Source: Caproicibacterium sp. BJN0003 | Lineage (GTDB): Bacteria; Bacillota; Clostridia; Oscillospirales; Acutalibacteraceae | DNA: 64,000 nucleotides | Assembly (NCBI RefSeq): GCF_026314295.1 | Contig: NZ_CP111108.1 | Coordinates: 620,001-684,000 of the forward strand | Direction: 5' to 3' | Shown: positions 18,102 through 26,771 of the stretch, one piece after another | Position numbering within the stretch: the first letter of the stretch is position 1 | Layout of the letters: the number at the start of each line of letters is the position of its first letter | Notes under the pieces: generated by a model | What the model saw: only the letters and a program-made list of their open reading frames with translations | Told to the model about the DNA's origin: nothing | Database searches by the model: none | Translations under genes and position numbers: made by a program

Positions 18102-19732
18102 GCGTTTCCGGATTGAGCAATTCCAATCATGGCGGCAATTAAAAGAAATCCTTTTGGCAGGGTGACAGCGATCAGCTCATGACCGTTTGGACAAAGTGAA
18201 TGAATTGCAGATGCAAAATTTTCCGCAATGGAAAATAGTTGATGAAAAGAAAGCTCAGTATCTTTACAGATCAGAGCAGCCTTTTGTGGAGCTTCTTTGG
18301 CTGCTTTCAAGAGATTTTCATAGAGACTGCCCGGCTTTATCGGTGCCTGATTTTTGTTAAATTGAAAAAGAATTTTTTCCTGCTCTGCTTTTGGAAGAAT
18401 CGGAAGCTGAGAAAGCACTTCTTGCGGTGAGTCGATTGCTGCTTTTAAAATTTCTATTAAAGATTCATGAAGATTCGTGATTTCTTTTTGGGAAAAAAGC
18501 TGTACTCTGTAATCGTAGTCGATAGAGAGGGGGCTCCCTACCTCTAAATTGCCTAAATGAATGACCAGAGCTTCTGCCTGACAGCCGCTGTAAAACCAGT
18601 GCCCGGAAAAGTTTAGAGAAGAGGATTTAGAAGGAATAAGATGGGTATCCTGATAGGAGAGTGCCACCTGAAAAATTCGATCGGTTCCAGGAATCGATTT
18701 TCTGAATAGTTCTGTGATTTTTCCAAAAGGATACTGTTGGTGACGCAGTAAATCATACCAGGCTACGGCAAGACTTTGAATCAACTTTTCGAATGTTTGG
18801 GATTCATCTATTTCGAAAACAAATGGAAGGGTGCTGACAAACATACCGGTCATTTGTTTTTCTAGAAAAGTTGGGCGATTTAAAATCGGAACACCAATGC
18901 AGATATCTGGAGAGTTGGAAATCTTTTGCTGATAAATTGCAAGTGCCGCGTAAAAAAGCAGAAATGGGGCAATATGATTTTGCTGACAAAATACTTTTAA
19001 TGTTTTGTCTAGCTTATCAGTAAGGACAAAAGATTTTCGATTACCCACAGTGCTGGCTGCAGAAAGAGTTTGTTTTTTTAGAAAGTTGTTTTCCTTAAAA
19101 AGAGAAGCTTGTTTTTTCCAAAAAATTTCATCAGATTTTTGTATTTCGGAATCCAAATACATTTGTTCCCGCTTTAAATGTTCCGAATAATCTGGAAAAG
19201 AGATTTTGGGAAGGACTTCTCCATTTAAAAGTGCTTGATAAATGGAAGCGATACGGTTAGCAATCAGCATTTGAGACCAACCGTCCGAAATCAGATGATG
19301 AATTTTAAAAAGTACGCCGCCGCTTGTTTCTCCGGCTTTAAAGACAGAAAAATAAAAAAGCGGGTGGTCATTGATTGGAAATGCTTCATGAGCCACTGCT
19401 TTTTCCCAGGATAAAAGTCCTTCTTTTCCAGTTTGAGAAAAATCGAATACTGGGATCGAAACTTTTTTGTACGGAGAAATCCATTGAACAGGAACCCCGC
19501 TTTTTTGCTGGATTTGAATGCGTAGAGCGGAATCGCTTTTTAAAACAAGTTGGATTGCTTCTATCAAAAAAGGAATTTTAAAAGTTCCATTGATTGAGAG
19601 AGAGGTCGTGATAATGTTCATTGGAGAGCCAGAATAGAGTTGCTCTAAGTTCCAGATGTTTTTCTGACTCGAGGAGAGAGCAGAGATAGGGTGTGATTGC
19701 CAAGTGGAAAATTCATTTTCGGGGGAATCCAT
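17894..19732 (-). CDS. NRPS, upstream reading frame: starter condensation domain and N-terminal half of A1
   Basis: This frame starts at the ATG at 19732 after AAGGAAGGCGG. Residues about 15-440 form a condensation domain with the active-site HHLISDGW (His145, His146, Asp150, Gly151). Since it is the first domain and no module precedes it, it is probably a lipo-initiating (starter) condensation domain that accepts an acyl group. From about residue 470 an adenylation domain begins, but the frame ends at 612 soon after the A2-like region S-G-N-A-W-V-L-L-P. The rest of the adenylation domain continues in the -1 frame from 17943-17948. If no shift occurred, the 612-residue product would lack an adenylation active site. 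Confidence 0.9.
   Translation of the reverse strand: MDSPENEFSTWQSHPISALSSSQKNIWNLEQLYSGSPMNIITTSLSINGTFKIPFLIEAIQLVLKSDSALRIQIQQKSGVPVQWISPYKKVSIPVFDFSQTGKEGLLSWEKAVAHEAFPINDHPLFYFSVFKAGETSGGVLFKIHHLISDGWSQMLIANRIASIYQALLNGEVLPKISFPDYSEHLKREQMYLDSEIQKSDEIFWKKQASLFKENNFLKKQTLSAASTVGNRKSFVLTDKLDKTLKVFCQQNHIAPFLLFYAALAIYQQKISNSPDICIGVPILNRPTFLEKQMTGMFVSTLPFVFEIDESQTFEKLIQSLAVAWYDLLRHQQYPFGKITELFRKSIPGTDRIFQVALSYQDTHLIPSKSSSLNFSGHWFYSGCQAEALVIHLGNLEVGSPLSIDYDYRVQLFSQKEITNLHESLIEILKAAIDSPQEVLSQLPILPKAEQEKILFQFNKNQAPIKPGSLYENLLKAAKEAPQKAALICKDTELSFHQLFSIAENFASAIHSLCPNGHELIAVTLPKGFLLIAAMIGIAQSGNAWVLLPQEFPSERLKVLLKESGAALWICDETNLEKAPMLTKIPFLSAEAVSSKKLPQKRYRFLRIRLPM
17942..17948 (-). other. Candidate -1 ribosomal slippery heptamer A-AAA-AAG within the NRPS
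   Basis: Read on the minus strand in the upstream NRPS frame, the sequence is A AAA AAG, the heptamer used for programmed -1 frameshifting in Escherichia coli dnaX. A -1 slip here joins the two frames exactly in the variable linker between adenylation core motifs A2 and A3, giving V-S-S-K-K-A-S-S-K-A. The zero frame stops 17 codons later. Downstream, TACCGGT (17870-17876) and ACCGGTA (17920-17926) could pair, but the loop is long, and no Shine-Dalgarno-like enhancer is visible upstream. A lost A in a run of originally seven would give the same picture. Confidence 0.6.
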
Positions 19733-20170
19733 TTAATTTCCGCCTTCCTTAAAAAAGAATTTTACAGAAAAAAGAAAAGGCATTTTTCTAGAGCAATTGA
19801 ACAATTTAAAATGCAACTTTTCCTTTTATATATATATGTACTCATTATAAAAGTCATTTTTACAAAATTCAATGAAAAGATACATTTTTTTACACTTTAA
19901 TTAGAAGCTTTTTACACATAAAAAGCACAATATTAAAATATGAAAATATAAAGTTAAGCATTTGTTCTCGACGAAATTAATAGAAAAAATGGAACATTTT
20001 GACGTTACAAAACGTTCATTTTATAAGTCTTGCAATTGAAATTCATTTTGTATATACTTAATAAGACTGTAAATATTGGTTGAACTATGTGAATTACGCA
20101 TTTTAAGATAAAATTTTTACACGAAATTCAAAACCTGTTTTCGATAAGGAATCAGGGAAGGGGAGGTTTC
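19733..20170. promoter_or_regulatory. AT-rich divergent regulatory region between NRPS operon and polysaccharide cluster
   Basis: No gene is seen in these 438 bases. On the minus strand TTGAAT and TATAAT (19867-19872 and 19844-19849, 17-bp spacer) make a good NRPS promoter, leaving a leader of about 105 nt. On the plus strand TTGCAA (20030-20035) and TATACT (20053-20058, 17-bp spacer) should drive the glycosyltransferase operon. An inverted repeat TGACGTT / AACGTTCA near 20000-20018 lies just upstream of the plus promoter and may be an operator. Confidence 0.65.
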
Positions 20171-20971
20171 ATGTACCGATATTCCGTTGGAATTGTCACT
20201 TATAATAGTAAAAAGGAAATTGGACAACTGCTTTCTCAATTAACTTCTTTTTTTTCACCAGAAGAATGCCAAGTGATCATTTTAGACAACTGTTCTACAG
20301 ATGGTACGGCAGAATGGGTTGAGCAGCATTATCCCACTGTAACGGTTTTGCGTTCCAAAGAAAATAAAGGCTTCGGCCACGGACATAATCAGATTATCAA
20401 AAAAATTGATTCTCAGTATCATGCAATTGTCAATCCCGATATCAACATTCAGGAAGATTCGATTCCAAAGCTTTGTGAATATCTGGATAACCATCCGGAG
20501 GCAGTTATGGTAACGCCGCGGATTTTAAATGAGGATGGGTCGGAGCAGTTTCTGCCCAAACGTCGCCCGAAAATTCGCTATTTACTGGGTGGCAGATTGG
20601 AAAAATTCGGTGCACCGTTTTCCAAATGGCGCGCAGAATACACCATGAAAAATGAAAAACTGACAAAGCCGACCCCCATTGATTTTTGTACAGGATGTTT
20701 TTCTGTTATCCGTACAGATATTCTAAAAAAACTGGGTGGATTTGACGACGATTTCTTTATGTATTTTGAAGATGCTGATCTTACTAGAAGAGCCCAAAAG
20801 TACGGAGAAGTTTTGTTTTGTCCGGTTACCAGTGTAACACATCTTTGGGAGCGTGCCAGTTCTAAAAGCGCTCATTTTTTGAAGATTCAGATTTCTTCGA
20901 TGTTCTTGTACTTTAAAAAATGGAGAAATGATTCGCAAAGGGCATCGCTTCCATCAAATAAGGATTCATAA
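20171..20971 (+). CDS. Family 2 glycosyltransferase (rhamnosyltransferase-like)
   Basis: This 266-residue GT-A enzyme opens with Y-S-V-G-I-V-T-Y-N-S and has ILDNCSTDGT, NPDINI (the D-x-D-like metal site) and FFMYFEDADLTRRA. That set resembles WbbL-type rhamnosyltransferases, which use dTDP-L-rhamnose. It starts at an ATG after GGGAAGGGGAGG and is the first gene of the polysaccharide cluster. rfbA follows 70 bp later. It is predicted to act at the inner membrane face on a lipid-linked glycan. Acceptor and linkage are not predictable. Confidence 0.88.
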   Translation: MYRYSVGIVTYNSKKEIGQLLSQLTSFFSPEECQVIILDNCSTDGTAEWVEQHYPTVTVLRSKENKGFGHGHNQIIKKIDSQYHAIVNPDINIQEDSIPKLCEYLDNHPEAVMVTPRILNEDGSEQFLPKRRPKIRYLLGGRLEKFGAPFSKWRAEYTMKNEKLTKPTPIDFCTGCFSVIRTDILKKLGGFDDDFFMYFEDADLTRRAQKYGEVLFCPVTSVTHLWERASSKSAHFLKIQISSMFLYFKKWRNDSQRASLPSNKDS

Positions 20972-21041
20972 AATAAGCACTTTAAGCACTTTTATAAAAT
21001 TCAAAGCTCAGAGAAAAAAATAAGAAAGGGGCTTTTTTCTG

Positions 21042-21920
21042 ATGAAAGGAATTATTCTTGCAGGGGGGTCCGGTACGCGGCTTTATCCGCTTACCATGGT
21101 GACTTCCAAACAGCTTCTTCCAATCTATGATAAACCAATGATTTACTATCCGCTTTCCACCTTAATGTTAGCGGGAATTCGTGATATTCTCATTATTTCT
21201 ACACCGCATGATCTGCCGAATTTTGAACGGCTTTTAGGGGACGGCTCAAAATATGGGGTGCATCTTTCTTATAAAGAACAGCCCTCTCCCGATGGACTTG
21301 CTCAGGCGTTCCTTTTGGGAGAAGAATTTATTAATGGGGATTCTTGTGCAATGGTGCTGGGAGATAATATCTTTTATGGAAGTGGACTGGGAAACCATCT
21401 GCGCAAAGCAGCTGCTCAGGAATCCGGCGCGACGGTTTTTGGTTATTATGTAGAGGATCCGGAGCGGTTTGGAATCGTTGAATTTGATAAAGAAGGACGG
21501 GCTGTCTCTTTGGAAGAAAAGCCCAGTCATCCAAAGTCAAATTATGCGGTAACAGGGCTCTATTTTTATGACAGCCATGTTTGTGAATACGCGCACCGCG
21601 TAAAGCCTTCCGCAAGGGGAGAACTGGAAATTACTGATTTAAATAAAATATATCTGGAAGAGGGAACTCTGAATGTGGTAACACTGGGGCGCGGTTATGC
21701 ATGGCTTGATACCGGCACAATGGACGCACTCAATGAAGCTTCTGAGTTTGTCAAGGTAATTGAGACTCGTCAGGGCATTCAAATTTCCGCTCCGGAAGAA
21801 ATTGCTTTCCGTAACGGCTGGATCAGTCCGAAAGAACTTTTGGACTCTGCCAATCTTTACGGAAAGTCTACATATGGGGTGCATTTAAAAAAAGTTCTAG
21901 AAGGAAAAATTCGGTATTGA
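21042..21920 (+). CDS. rfbA: Glucose-1-phosphate thymidylyltransferase
   Basis: The first enzyme of dTDP-L-rhamnose synthesis makes dTDP-glucose from dTTP and glucose 1-phosphate. The protein is 292 residues, the usual length, and starts [18 protein letters not shown], the nucleotidyltransferase signature. Further family motifs are [19 protein letters not shown] and AWLDTGT. AAGAAAGGGG precedes the ATG. It is followed by rfbD, rfbB and rfbC in the same direction, so the full pathway is encoded here. Confidence 0.97.
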   Translation: MKGIILAGGSGTRLYPLTMVTSKQLLPIYDKPMIYYPLSTLMLAGIRDILIISTPHDLPNFERLLGDGSKYGVHLSYKEQPSPDGLAQAFLLGEEFINGDSCAMVLGDNIFYGSGLGNHLRKAAAQESGATVFGYYVEDPERFGIVEFDKEGRAVSLEEKPSHPKSNYAVTGLYFYDSHVCEYAHRVKPSARGELEITDLNKIYLEEGTLNVVTLGRGYAWLDTGTMDALNEASEFVKVIETRQGIQISAPEEIAFRNGWISPKELLDSANLYGKSTYGVHLKKVLEGKIRY

Positions 21921-21942
21921 TTTTGTTGGAAAGGAACCGATT

Positions 21943-22794
21943 ATGAAAGTATTGGTAACAGGCGTAAAAGGCCAACTTGGCTATGATGTGATGAAAGTGC
22001 TCAAGAGCAGGAAGATTGACTGCATCGGGGCTGATCTGGAGCAGTTTGATATTACAGACTTAGAGGCAACAGAAAAGTTTATCAAGGAATATCATCCGGA
22101 TACAGTGATTCATTGTTCTGCGTTTACAGCGGTGGATCGTGCGGAAGAACAGCTTGATCTTTGTCGCAAAGTCAATGCAGAAGGACCTCGAAATATTGCA
22201 AAAGTCTGTAAAGAACTCAATGCAAAGATGATTTATATCAGCACGGATTATGTATTTCCGGGCGTGGGGGACCATGCCTATGAGCCCGACGATCCCACCG
22301 GCCCCCTGAGTGTTTACGGCCAAACAAAACTGGAAGGTGAAAAGGCGGTACAAGCGCTGCTTAACCGCTATTTTATTGTCCGGATCTCATGGGTGTTCGG
22401 CAAGAATGGGAACAACTTTATCAAGACGATGCTGCGCTTGTCCGAAACGCATGATGAAGTTTCGGTCGTTTGCGATCAGATCGGTTCTCCTACTTATACA
22501 GCGGACTTGGCACCGCTTCTTTGCGATATGGCCGAAACGGAAAAGTATGGCGTTTACCATGCAACCAATGAAGGCTATTGCAGCTGGGCTGATTTTGCTA
22601 AAGAGATTTTTCGTCAGTCAGGGCGTTCTACAAAGGTGAACGCAATTCCAAGCGATCAGTATCCCGCAAAAGCACATCGCCCGGAAAATTCCAGAATGTC
22701 CAAGGATAAACTGGTGGAAAATGGGTTTCATAGGCTGCCGACTTGGCAGGATGCTTTGAGCCGCTATTTGACTGAAATCAACGAAAAAGCTTAA
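21943..22794 (+). CDS. rfbD: dTDP-4-dehydrorhamnose reductase
   Basis: The last step of dTDP-L-rhamnose synthesis reduces the 4-keto sugar with NADPH. The 283-residue SDR-type protein has the Rossmann motif VTGVKGQLGYDV near the N-terminus, HCSAFTAVDRAEE, ISTDYVFPG and the catalytic Y-G-Q-T-K-L-E-G-E (YxxxK). A potential ribosome site, GGAAAGGAAC, precedes the ATG. It sits between rfbA and rfbB, 22 and 20 bp apart. Confidence 0.96.
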   Translation: MKVLVTGVKGQLGYDVMKVLKSRKIDCIGADLEQFDITDLEATEKFIKEYHPDTVIHCSAFTAVDRAEEQLDLCRKVNAEGPRNIAKVCKELNAKMIYISTDYVFPGVGDHAYEPDDPTGPLSVYGQTKLEGEKAVQALLNRYFIVRISWVFGKNGNNFIKTMLRLSETHDEVSVVCDQIGSPTYTADLAPLLCDMAETEKYGVYHATNEGYCSWADFAKEIFRQSGRSTKVNAIPSDQYPAKAHRPENSRMSKDKLVENGFHRLPTWQDALSRYLTEINEKA

Positions 22795-22814
22795 AAGAAA
22801 CGAGAGGGATACGA

Positions 22815-23876
22815 ATGAAAAAAACCTATTTGGTAACCGGTGGTGCCGGATTTATCGGTTCAAACTTTATTCATTATATGCTGAAAAAATATGACGACAT
22901 TTCGATCGTTAATCTGGATAAATTAACTTATGCAGGAAATCTGGAAAATCTCAAAGAGGTTGAAGATGATCCAAGATATTCTTTTGTACAAGCCGATATT
23001 CGTGATAAAGAGGCAGTGACAAAAGTTTTTAAAGAGAATCAGATCGATTATGTTGTCAACTTTGCAGCAGAAAGCCATGTGGACCGCAGCATTTCCAATC
23101 CGGAAATTTTTGTGGAGACCAATGTACTCGGTACGGTCAACCTTTTGAACTGCGCAAAAAATGCATGGCTGATCGGAGACGATCAATACCGCGAAGGGGT
23201 TAAATATCTGCAGGTTTCAACAGATGAGGTATATGGAGCTCTGGGCAAAGAAGGATTCTTTATGGAGACGACGCCGCTTTGCCCGCATAGCCCGTATTCT
23301 TCGAGCAAAGCTTCGGCAGACCTTTTTGTGAAGGCTTATTTTGATACTTACCATTTTCCGATGAATATTACCCGCTGTTCCAATAACTACGGGCCTTACC
23401 AGTTTCCGGAAAAATTGATTCCGTTAATTATGAATAATACCATGGGCCATAAAGAACTTCCGGTTTACGGAGATGGCATGCAGGTTCGCGACTGGCTTTA
23501 TGTAGAAGATCACTGCAAGGCGATTGATATGGTCATTCGCGGCGGCGTTTTGGGTGAGGTTTATAATATTGGCGGTCATAATGAGCGGCCGAATATTTTT
23601 ATTGTTAAGACAATTATTGGATATATTAAAGAGCATGTCGACGATACAGTAAGCGAAGATCTGATTCGCCATGTGACGGATCGTAAAGGACACGACCGCC
23701 GCTACGGAATTGATCCGACTAAGATTAAAAATGCGCTTGGCTGGTATCCAGAGACGACGTTTGAAGTCGGAATTAAAAAGACGCTTCAGTGGTATCTTGA
23801 CCACGAAGACTGGATGAAGAATGTGACTTCCGGTGACTATCAGAATTATTATAAAAGGATGTACGCAAATCGATGA
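22815..23876 (+). CDS. rfbB: dTDP-glucose 4,6-dehydratase
   Basis: This second enzyme of the dTDP-rhamnose pathway converts dTDP-glucose to the 4-keto-6-deoxy sugar with tightly bound NAD. The 353 residues show the Rossmann motif TGGAGFIGSNF, AAESHVDRS, STDEVYG, and the catalytic YSSSKASADLFVKAY (YxxxK) followed by N-N-Y-G-P-Y-Q-F-P-E-K-L-I-P, which are diagnostic for RmlB. It overlaps the next glycosyltransferase gene by 4 nt, indicating coupling. Confidence 0.97.
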   Translation: MKKTYLVTGGAGFIGSNFIHYMLKKYDDISIVNLDKLTYAGNLENLKEVEDDPRYSFVQADIRDKEAVTKVFKENQIDYVVNFAAESHVDRSISNPEIFVETNVLGTVNLLNCAKNAWLIGDDQYREGVKYLQVSTDEVYGALGKEGFFMETTPLCPHSPYSSSKASADLFVKAYFDTYHFPMNITRCSNNYGPYQFPEKLIPLIMNNTMGHKELPVYGDGMQVRDWLYVEDHCKAIDMVIRGGVLGEVYNIGGHNERPNIFIVKTIIGYIKEHVDDTVSEDLIRHVTDRKGHDRRYGIDPTKIKNALGWYPETTFEVGIKKTLQWYLDHEDWMKNVTSGDYQNYYKRMYANR

Positions 23877-24748
23877 ATTCCAAAATTGCTGCGGGAATCG
23901 TTCTCTATAATCCGGAACTTCCCCGTTTGGAACAGAATCTGAAGCATATTTCTCCACAGGTGGATCATTTATATCTTGCGGATAACGGTTCTGAAAATTT
24001 ATCTGCGGTACAAAGCTTTTTATCTTCTTTTAAAAAAGTCTCGCTGATTCCATTGGGAGAAAATAAAGGGATCGCTGCAGCACTCAATGCTTGTATGGAG
24101 ATGGCCGAAAAAGATGGTTTTGAGTGGGTCATAACTTTGGATCAGGATTCTGTCTGTGAGGAAAATCTGGTTAGTGCTTATCTTTCGCAGATCGAGCAGA
24201 AAAATGTCGGAATTTTTACGCCGGTGATTCTCTATGAAAAAAAAGGAGAATCCCTTTCTTTACCTGAATTTAAAGAACCTTTTACGGAAGTAGAACGCTG
24301 TATTACTTCTGCCGGGATGACTTCAGTAAAAGCATGGAAAGAAATCGGCGGATTTGATGAGCGGCTTTTTATCGATTATGTGGATTATGATTTTTGTATC
24401 CGCCTGAAAAAGCGCGGCTATCGGATTTTGCGTGTCAATTCTGTTTGCCTTCATCAACAGCTCGGTAGGGCGGATGAAGTCGATTTTTTAGAGAATCTTG
24501 GAAAGCTTCTGCGTATCAAAAGATTGCAGAAGAAAATTTATGTTTATAATCATTCTCCGATGCGAACCTATTACTATGCAAGAAATTCCGCTTATTATAT
24601 TCGGAAGTATGCAGAGGATCTTTCCGATCTTTCGCAGGAAAAGCATGAGGTAAAGCATTGGCTGATGATGAAAGTCTTGTTTGAAAAGCAGAAATGCGCA
24701 AAGATTTGCGCGATTGTGCGCGGACGGCGGGACAGTAAAAAGCTTTAA
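23873..24748 (+). CDS. Family 2 glycosyltransferase (rhamnosyltransferase)
   Basis: This 291-residue GT-A protein has A-A-G-I-V-L-Y-N-P-E at its start, LADNGSEN, ENKGIAAALN, ITLDQDS as the metal-binding acidic motif and FIDYVDYDFCIRLKKRGY. The arrangement matches the rhamnosyltransferase (RfbF-like) group. It overlaps rfbB by 4 nt and is followed 20 bp later by rfbC, so it is embedded in the dTDP-rhamnose genes and most likely adds a rhamnose to the repeat unit. The acceptor is unknown. Confidence 0.9.
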   Translation: MNSKIAAGIVLYNPELPRLEQNLKHISPQVDHLYLADNGSENLSAVQSFLSSFKKVSLIPLGENKGIAAALNACMEMAEKDGFEWVITLDQDSVCEENLVSAYLSQIEQKNVGIFTPVILYEKKGESLSLPEFKEPFTEVERCITSAGMTSVKAWKEIGGFDERLFIDYVDYDFCIRLKKRGYRILRVNSVCLHQQLGRADEVDFLENLGKLLRIKRLQKKIYVYNHSPMRTYYYARNSAYYIRKYAEDLSDLSQEKHEVKHWLMMKVLFEKQKCAKICAIVRGRRDSKKL

Positions 24749-24768
24749 TTTTTGGAGGCAGAGTCAAA

Positions 24769-25332
24769 ATGGGAAAATTTCGTTTTACAGAGACTGACAT
24801 TTCAGGTGTTTATATCATTGAGCCAACTGTTTTTGGCGATTCACGCGGCTATTTTATGGAGACCTATGAATATGAAGAGTTTAAAGCGGCAGGTCTTGGT
24901 ATGACTTTTGTGCAGGACAATCAGTCCAAATCCACCAAGGGAGTTTTACGCGGACTTCATTTTCAAAAGAATCATCCGCAGGGAAAGCTGGTCCGGGTCG
25001 TTTCCGGAGAAGTTTTTGACGTAGCGGTCGATCTTCGTGCAGGCAGTGCTACTTATGGAAAGTGGACCGGTGTGATCCTGTCGGCTGAAAATAAGCGTCA
25101 GTTTTATATTCCGCGTGGCTTTGCTCATGGATTTTTGGTGCTCTCTGATGAAGCGGAATTCACCTATAAATGTGATGAATATTATCACCCTGAAGATGAA
25201 GGCGGCCTTAAATGGGATGATCCAACAGTTGGAGTAAAATGGCCGATCTCTAAAGATATGAAGCTTCTTTTGAGCGATAAAGATCAAAAGCATCCTGATT
25301 TTAAACATTTAGGAGTTCAATTTCATGTCTGA
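24769..25332 (+). CDS. rfbC: dTDP-4-dehydrorhamnose 3,5-epimerase
   Basis: This cupin-fold enzyme epimerises C3 and C5 of dTDP-4-keto-6-deoxyglucose. The 187 residues include S-R-G-Y-F-M-E-T-Y, FVQDNQSKSTKGVLRGLHFQ (with the catalytic His in RGLHFQ), GEVFDVAVDLR and IPRGFAHGF. All are standard RmlC motifs. The start follows TTGGAGGCAG. The gene overlaps the flippase gene by 8 nt. With rfbA, rfbD and rfbB it completes dTDP-L-rhamnose synthesis in this cluster. Confidence 0.97.
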   Translation: MGKFRFTETDISGVYIIEPTVFGDSRGYFMETYEYEEFKAAGLGMTFVQDNQSKSTKGVLRGLHFQKNHPQGKLVRVVSGEVFDVAVDLRAGSATYGKWTGVILSAENKRQFYIPRGFAHGFLVLSDEAEFTYKCDEYYHPEDEGGLKWDDPTVGVKWPISKDMKLLLSDKDQKHPDFKHLGVQFHV

Positions 25333-26755
25333 AAAACGTTCCGGCATTAAGGCCGTGATGCACAATCTGATTTATGCGTTTGCGGTTCAAGGAATTTCTC
25401 TTTTGCTGAGCATGATGATGTCTCTGGTCGTTCCAAAGATTCTCGGGGAAGAACAGTTTAGCTATTGGCAGCTCTTTCTGTTTTATGTTTCCTATGTGGG
25501 GTTCTTTTCGTTCGGTTTTATCGATGGCATCTATCTGCGTTATGGCGGAAAACGCTATGAAGATCTAGATGATTCTTTGCTTTGCACAGAATTTTGGATT
25601 TCAGCAGCATTTCAGATCATTTTGACGATTTTTGGTGTTATCTATACGATGACGCAGGTTCCTGATCCGAATCGTCAGTTTGTCCTTTATATTACGTTTG
25701 CCTATATGGTGGTCGGCAATGTAGGCGGAATGCTTTGCTATGTCTTTCAGGCAACGAATCGGGTGAATGTTTATTCTACTTCCGTCCTGATCGATAAGAT
25801 GTCCTTTATTGTTGCAGTCTTAGTGCTGCTCTTTTATAAAGAACGCAGCTTTGTTCCTTTTATTTTGCTGTATTTGACCGGTAAGACGATCAGTTTTATT
25901 TATACCGTGATCAAGGGCAGAGATATGGTTTTCCATAAAGGGGTTCCGATTGCTCTGGCAATGCCGGAAGTGAAGATCAATGTATTTACCGGCATTACGC
26001 TCATGCTTTCCAATATTGCAAGCATGCTGATTCTAGGCAGTGGGCGCTTTGTTGTTGATAATCTCTGGGGGATTAATGCCTTCGGAAAATTTTCTTTTTC
26101 AGTTTCTTTGGCAAACTTCTTTCTGCTCTTCATTTCACAGGCCAGTATGGTGCTGTTTCCGGTTTTGCGGCAGGCAAATGACAAGAATTTAAAAAAGTTT
26201 TATTCGTTGGTTCGGGACCTTCTGGATCTGGTTTTGCCGGGAGCATTCCTGTTCTACATTCCAGTGAAAGTGATTTTGAGCAGATGGCTACCGCAGTATA
26301 CGGAGAGTCTTACCTATTTGGTTCTGCTTTTGCCGTTGTGTACTTTTGACAGCAAGATGAATCTGCTCTGTACCACTTATATGAAAGTGCTTCGCCTGGA
26401 GCGGACCCTTTTGTGGATCAATGGAATCAGCTTTGGGGTCAGCATTGGATTGAGTTTGTTGGGAGGATATGTTTTCCACAATATTTACATGATTATTGTA
26501 TTTATGGTGGTTTCAGTGGCTTTTCGTGAGATCCTTTCCGAATGGGTTCTGTCCCGTTTCTTGGAGTTGCCGTTTTTGCGCAGTGTTCTCACCGAAAGTA
26601 TTCTTTCGGTGGGATTTGTCTGTTTTACATGGCTTTTACCTTCGGCGGTTGGATTTGTTTGTTATGTAGCGCTTTATGGCGGCTATCTGCTTATCTTCCG
26701 TAAAAGTATCCGTTCTGTCCTGCATGAGAGCCGACGGGTATTTCGTGGCAAATAA
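25325..26755 (+). CDS. Polysaccharide flippase (Wzx/MATE-like)
   Basis: This 476-residue protein has some 12 to 14 membrane segments and the loose pattern of the MOP exporter superfamily: an early helix with S-L-L-L-S-M-M-M-S-L-V-V-P-K-I-L-G, and a repeated pattern of short cytosolic loops. Wzx proteins flip lipid-linked oligosaccharide repeat units from the inner to the outer membrane face. Its place between rfbC and further glycosyltransferases, with a polymerase-like gene downstream, supports that role. It overlaps rfbC by 8 nt. Substrate specificity is not predictable. Confidence 0.88.
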   Translation: MSEKRSGIKAVMHNLIYAFAVQGISLLLSMMMSLVVPKILGEEQFSYWQLFLFYVSYVGFFSFGFIDGIYLRYGGKRYEDLDDSLLCTEFWISAAFQIILTIFGVIYTMTQVPDPNRQFVLYITFAYMVVGNVGGMLCYVFQATNRVNVYSTSVLIDKMSFIVAVLVLLFYKERSFVPFILLYLTGKTISFIYTVIKGRDMVFHKGVPIALAMPEVKINVFTGITLMLSNIASMLILGSGRFVVDNLWGINAFGKFSFSVSLANFFLLFISQASMVLFPVLRQANDKNLKKFYSLVRDLLDLVLPGAFLFYIPVKVILSRWLPQYTESLTYLVLLLPLCTFDSKMNLLCTTYMKVLRLERTLLWINGISFGVSIGLSLLGGYVFHNIYMIIVFMVVSVAFREILSEWVLSRFLELPFLRSVLTESILSVGFVCFTWLLPSAVGFVCYVALYGGYLLIFRKSIRSVLHESRRVFRGK

Positions 26756-26771
26756 ATTTTAGGGGGATTTT

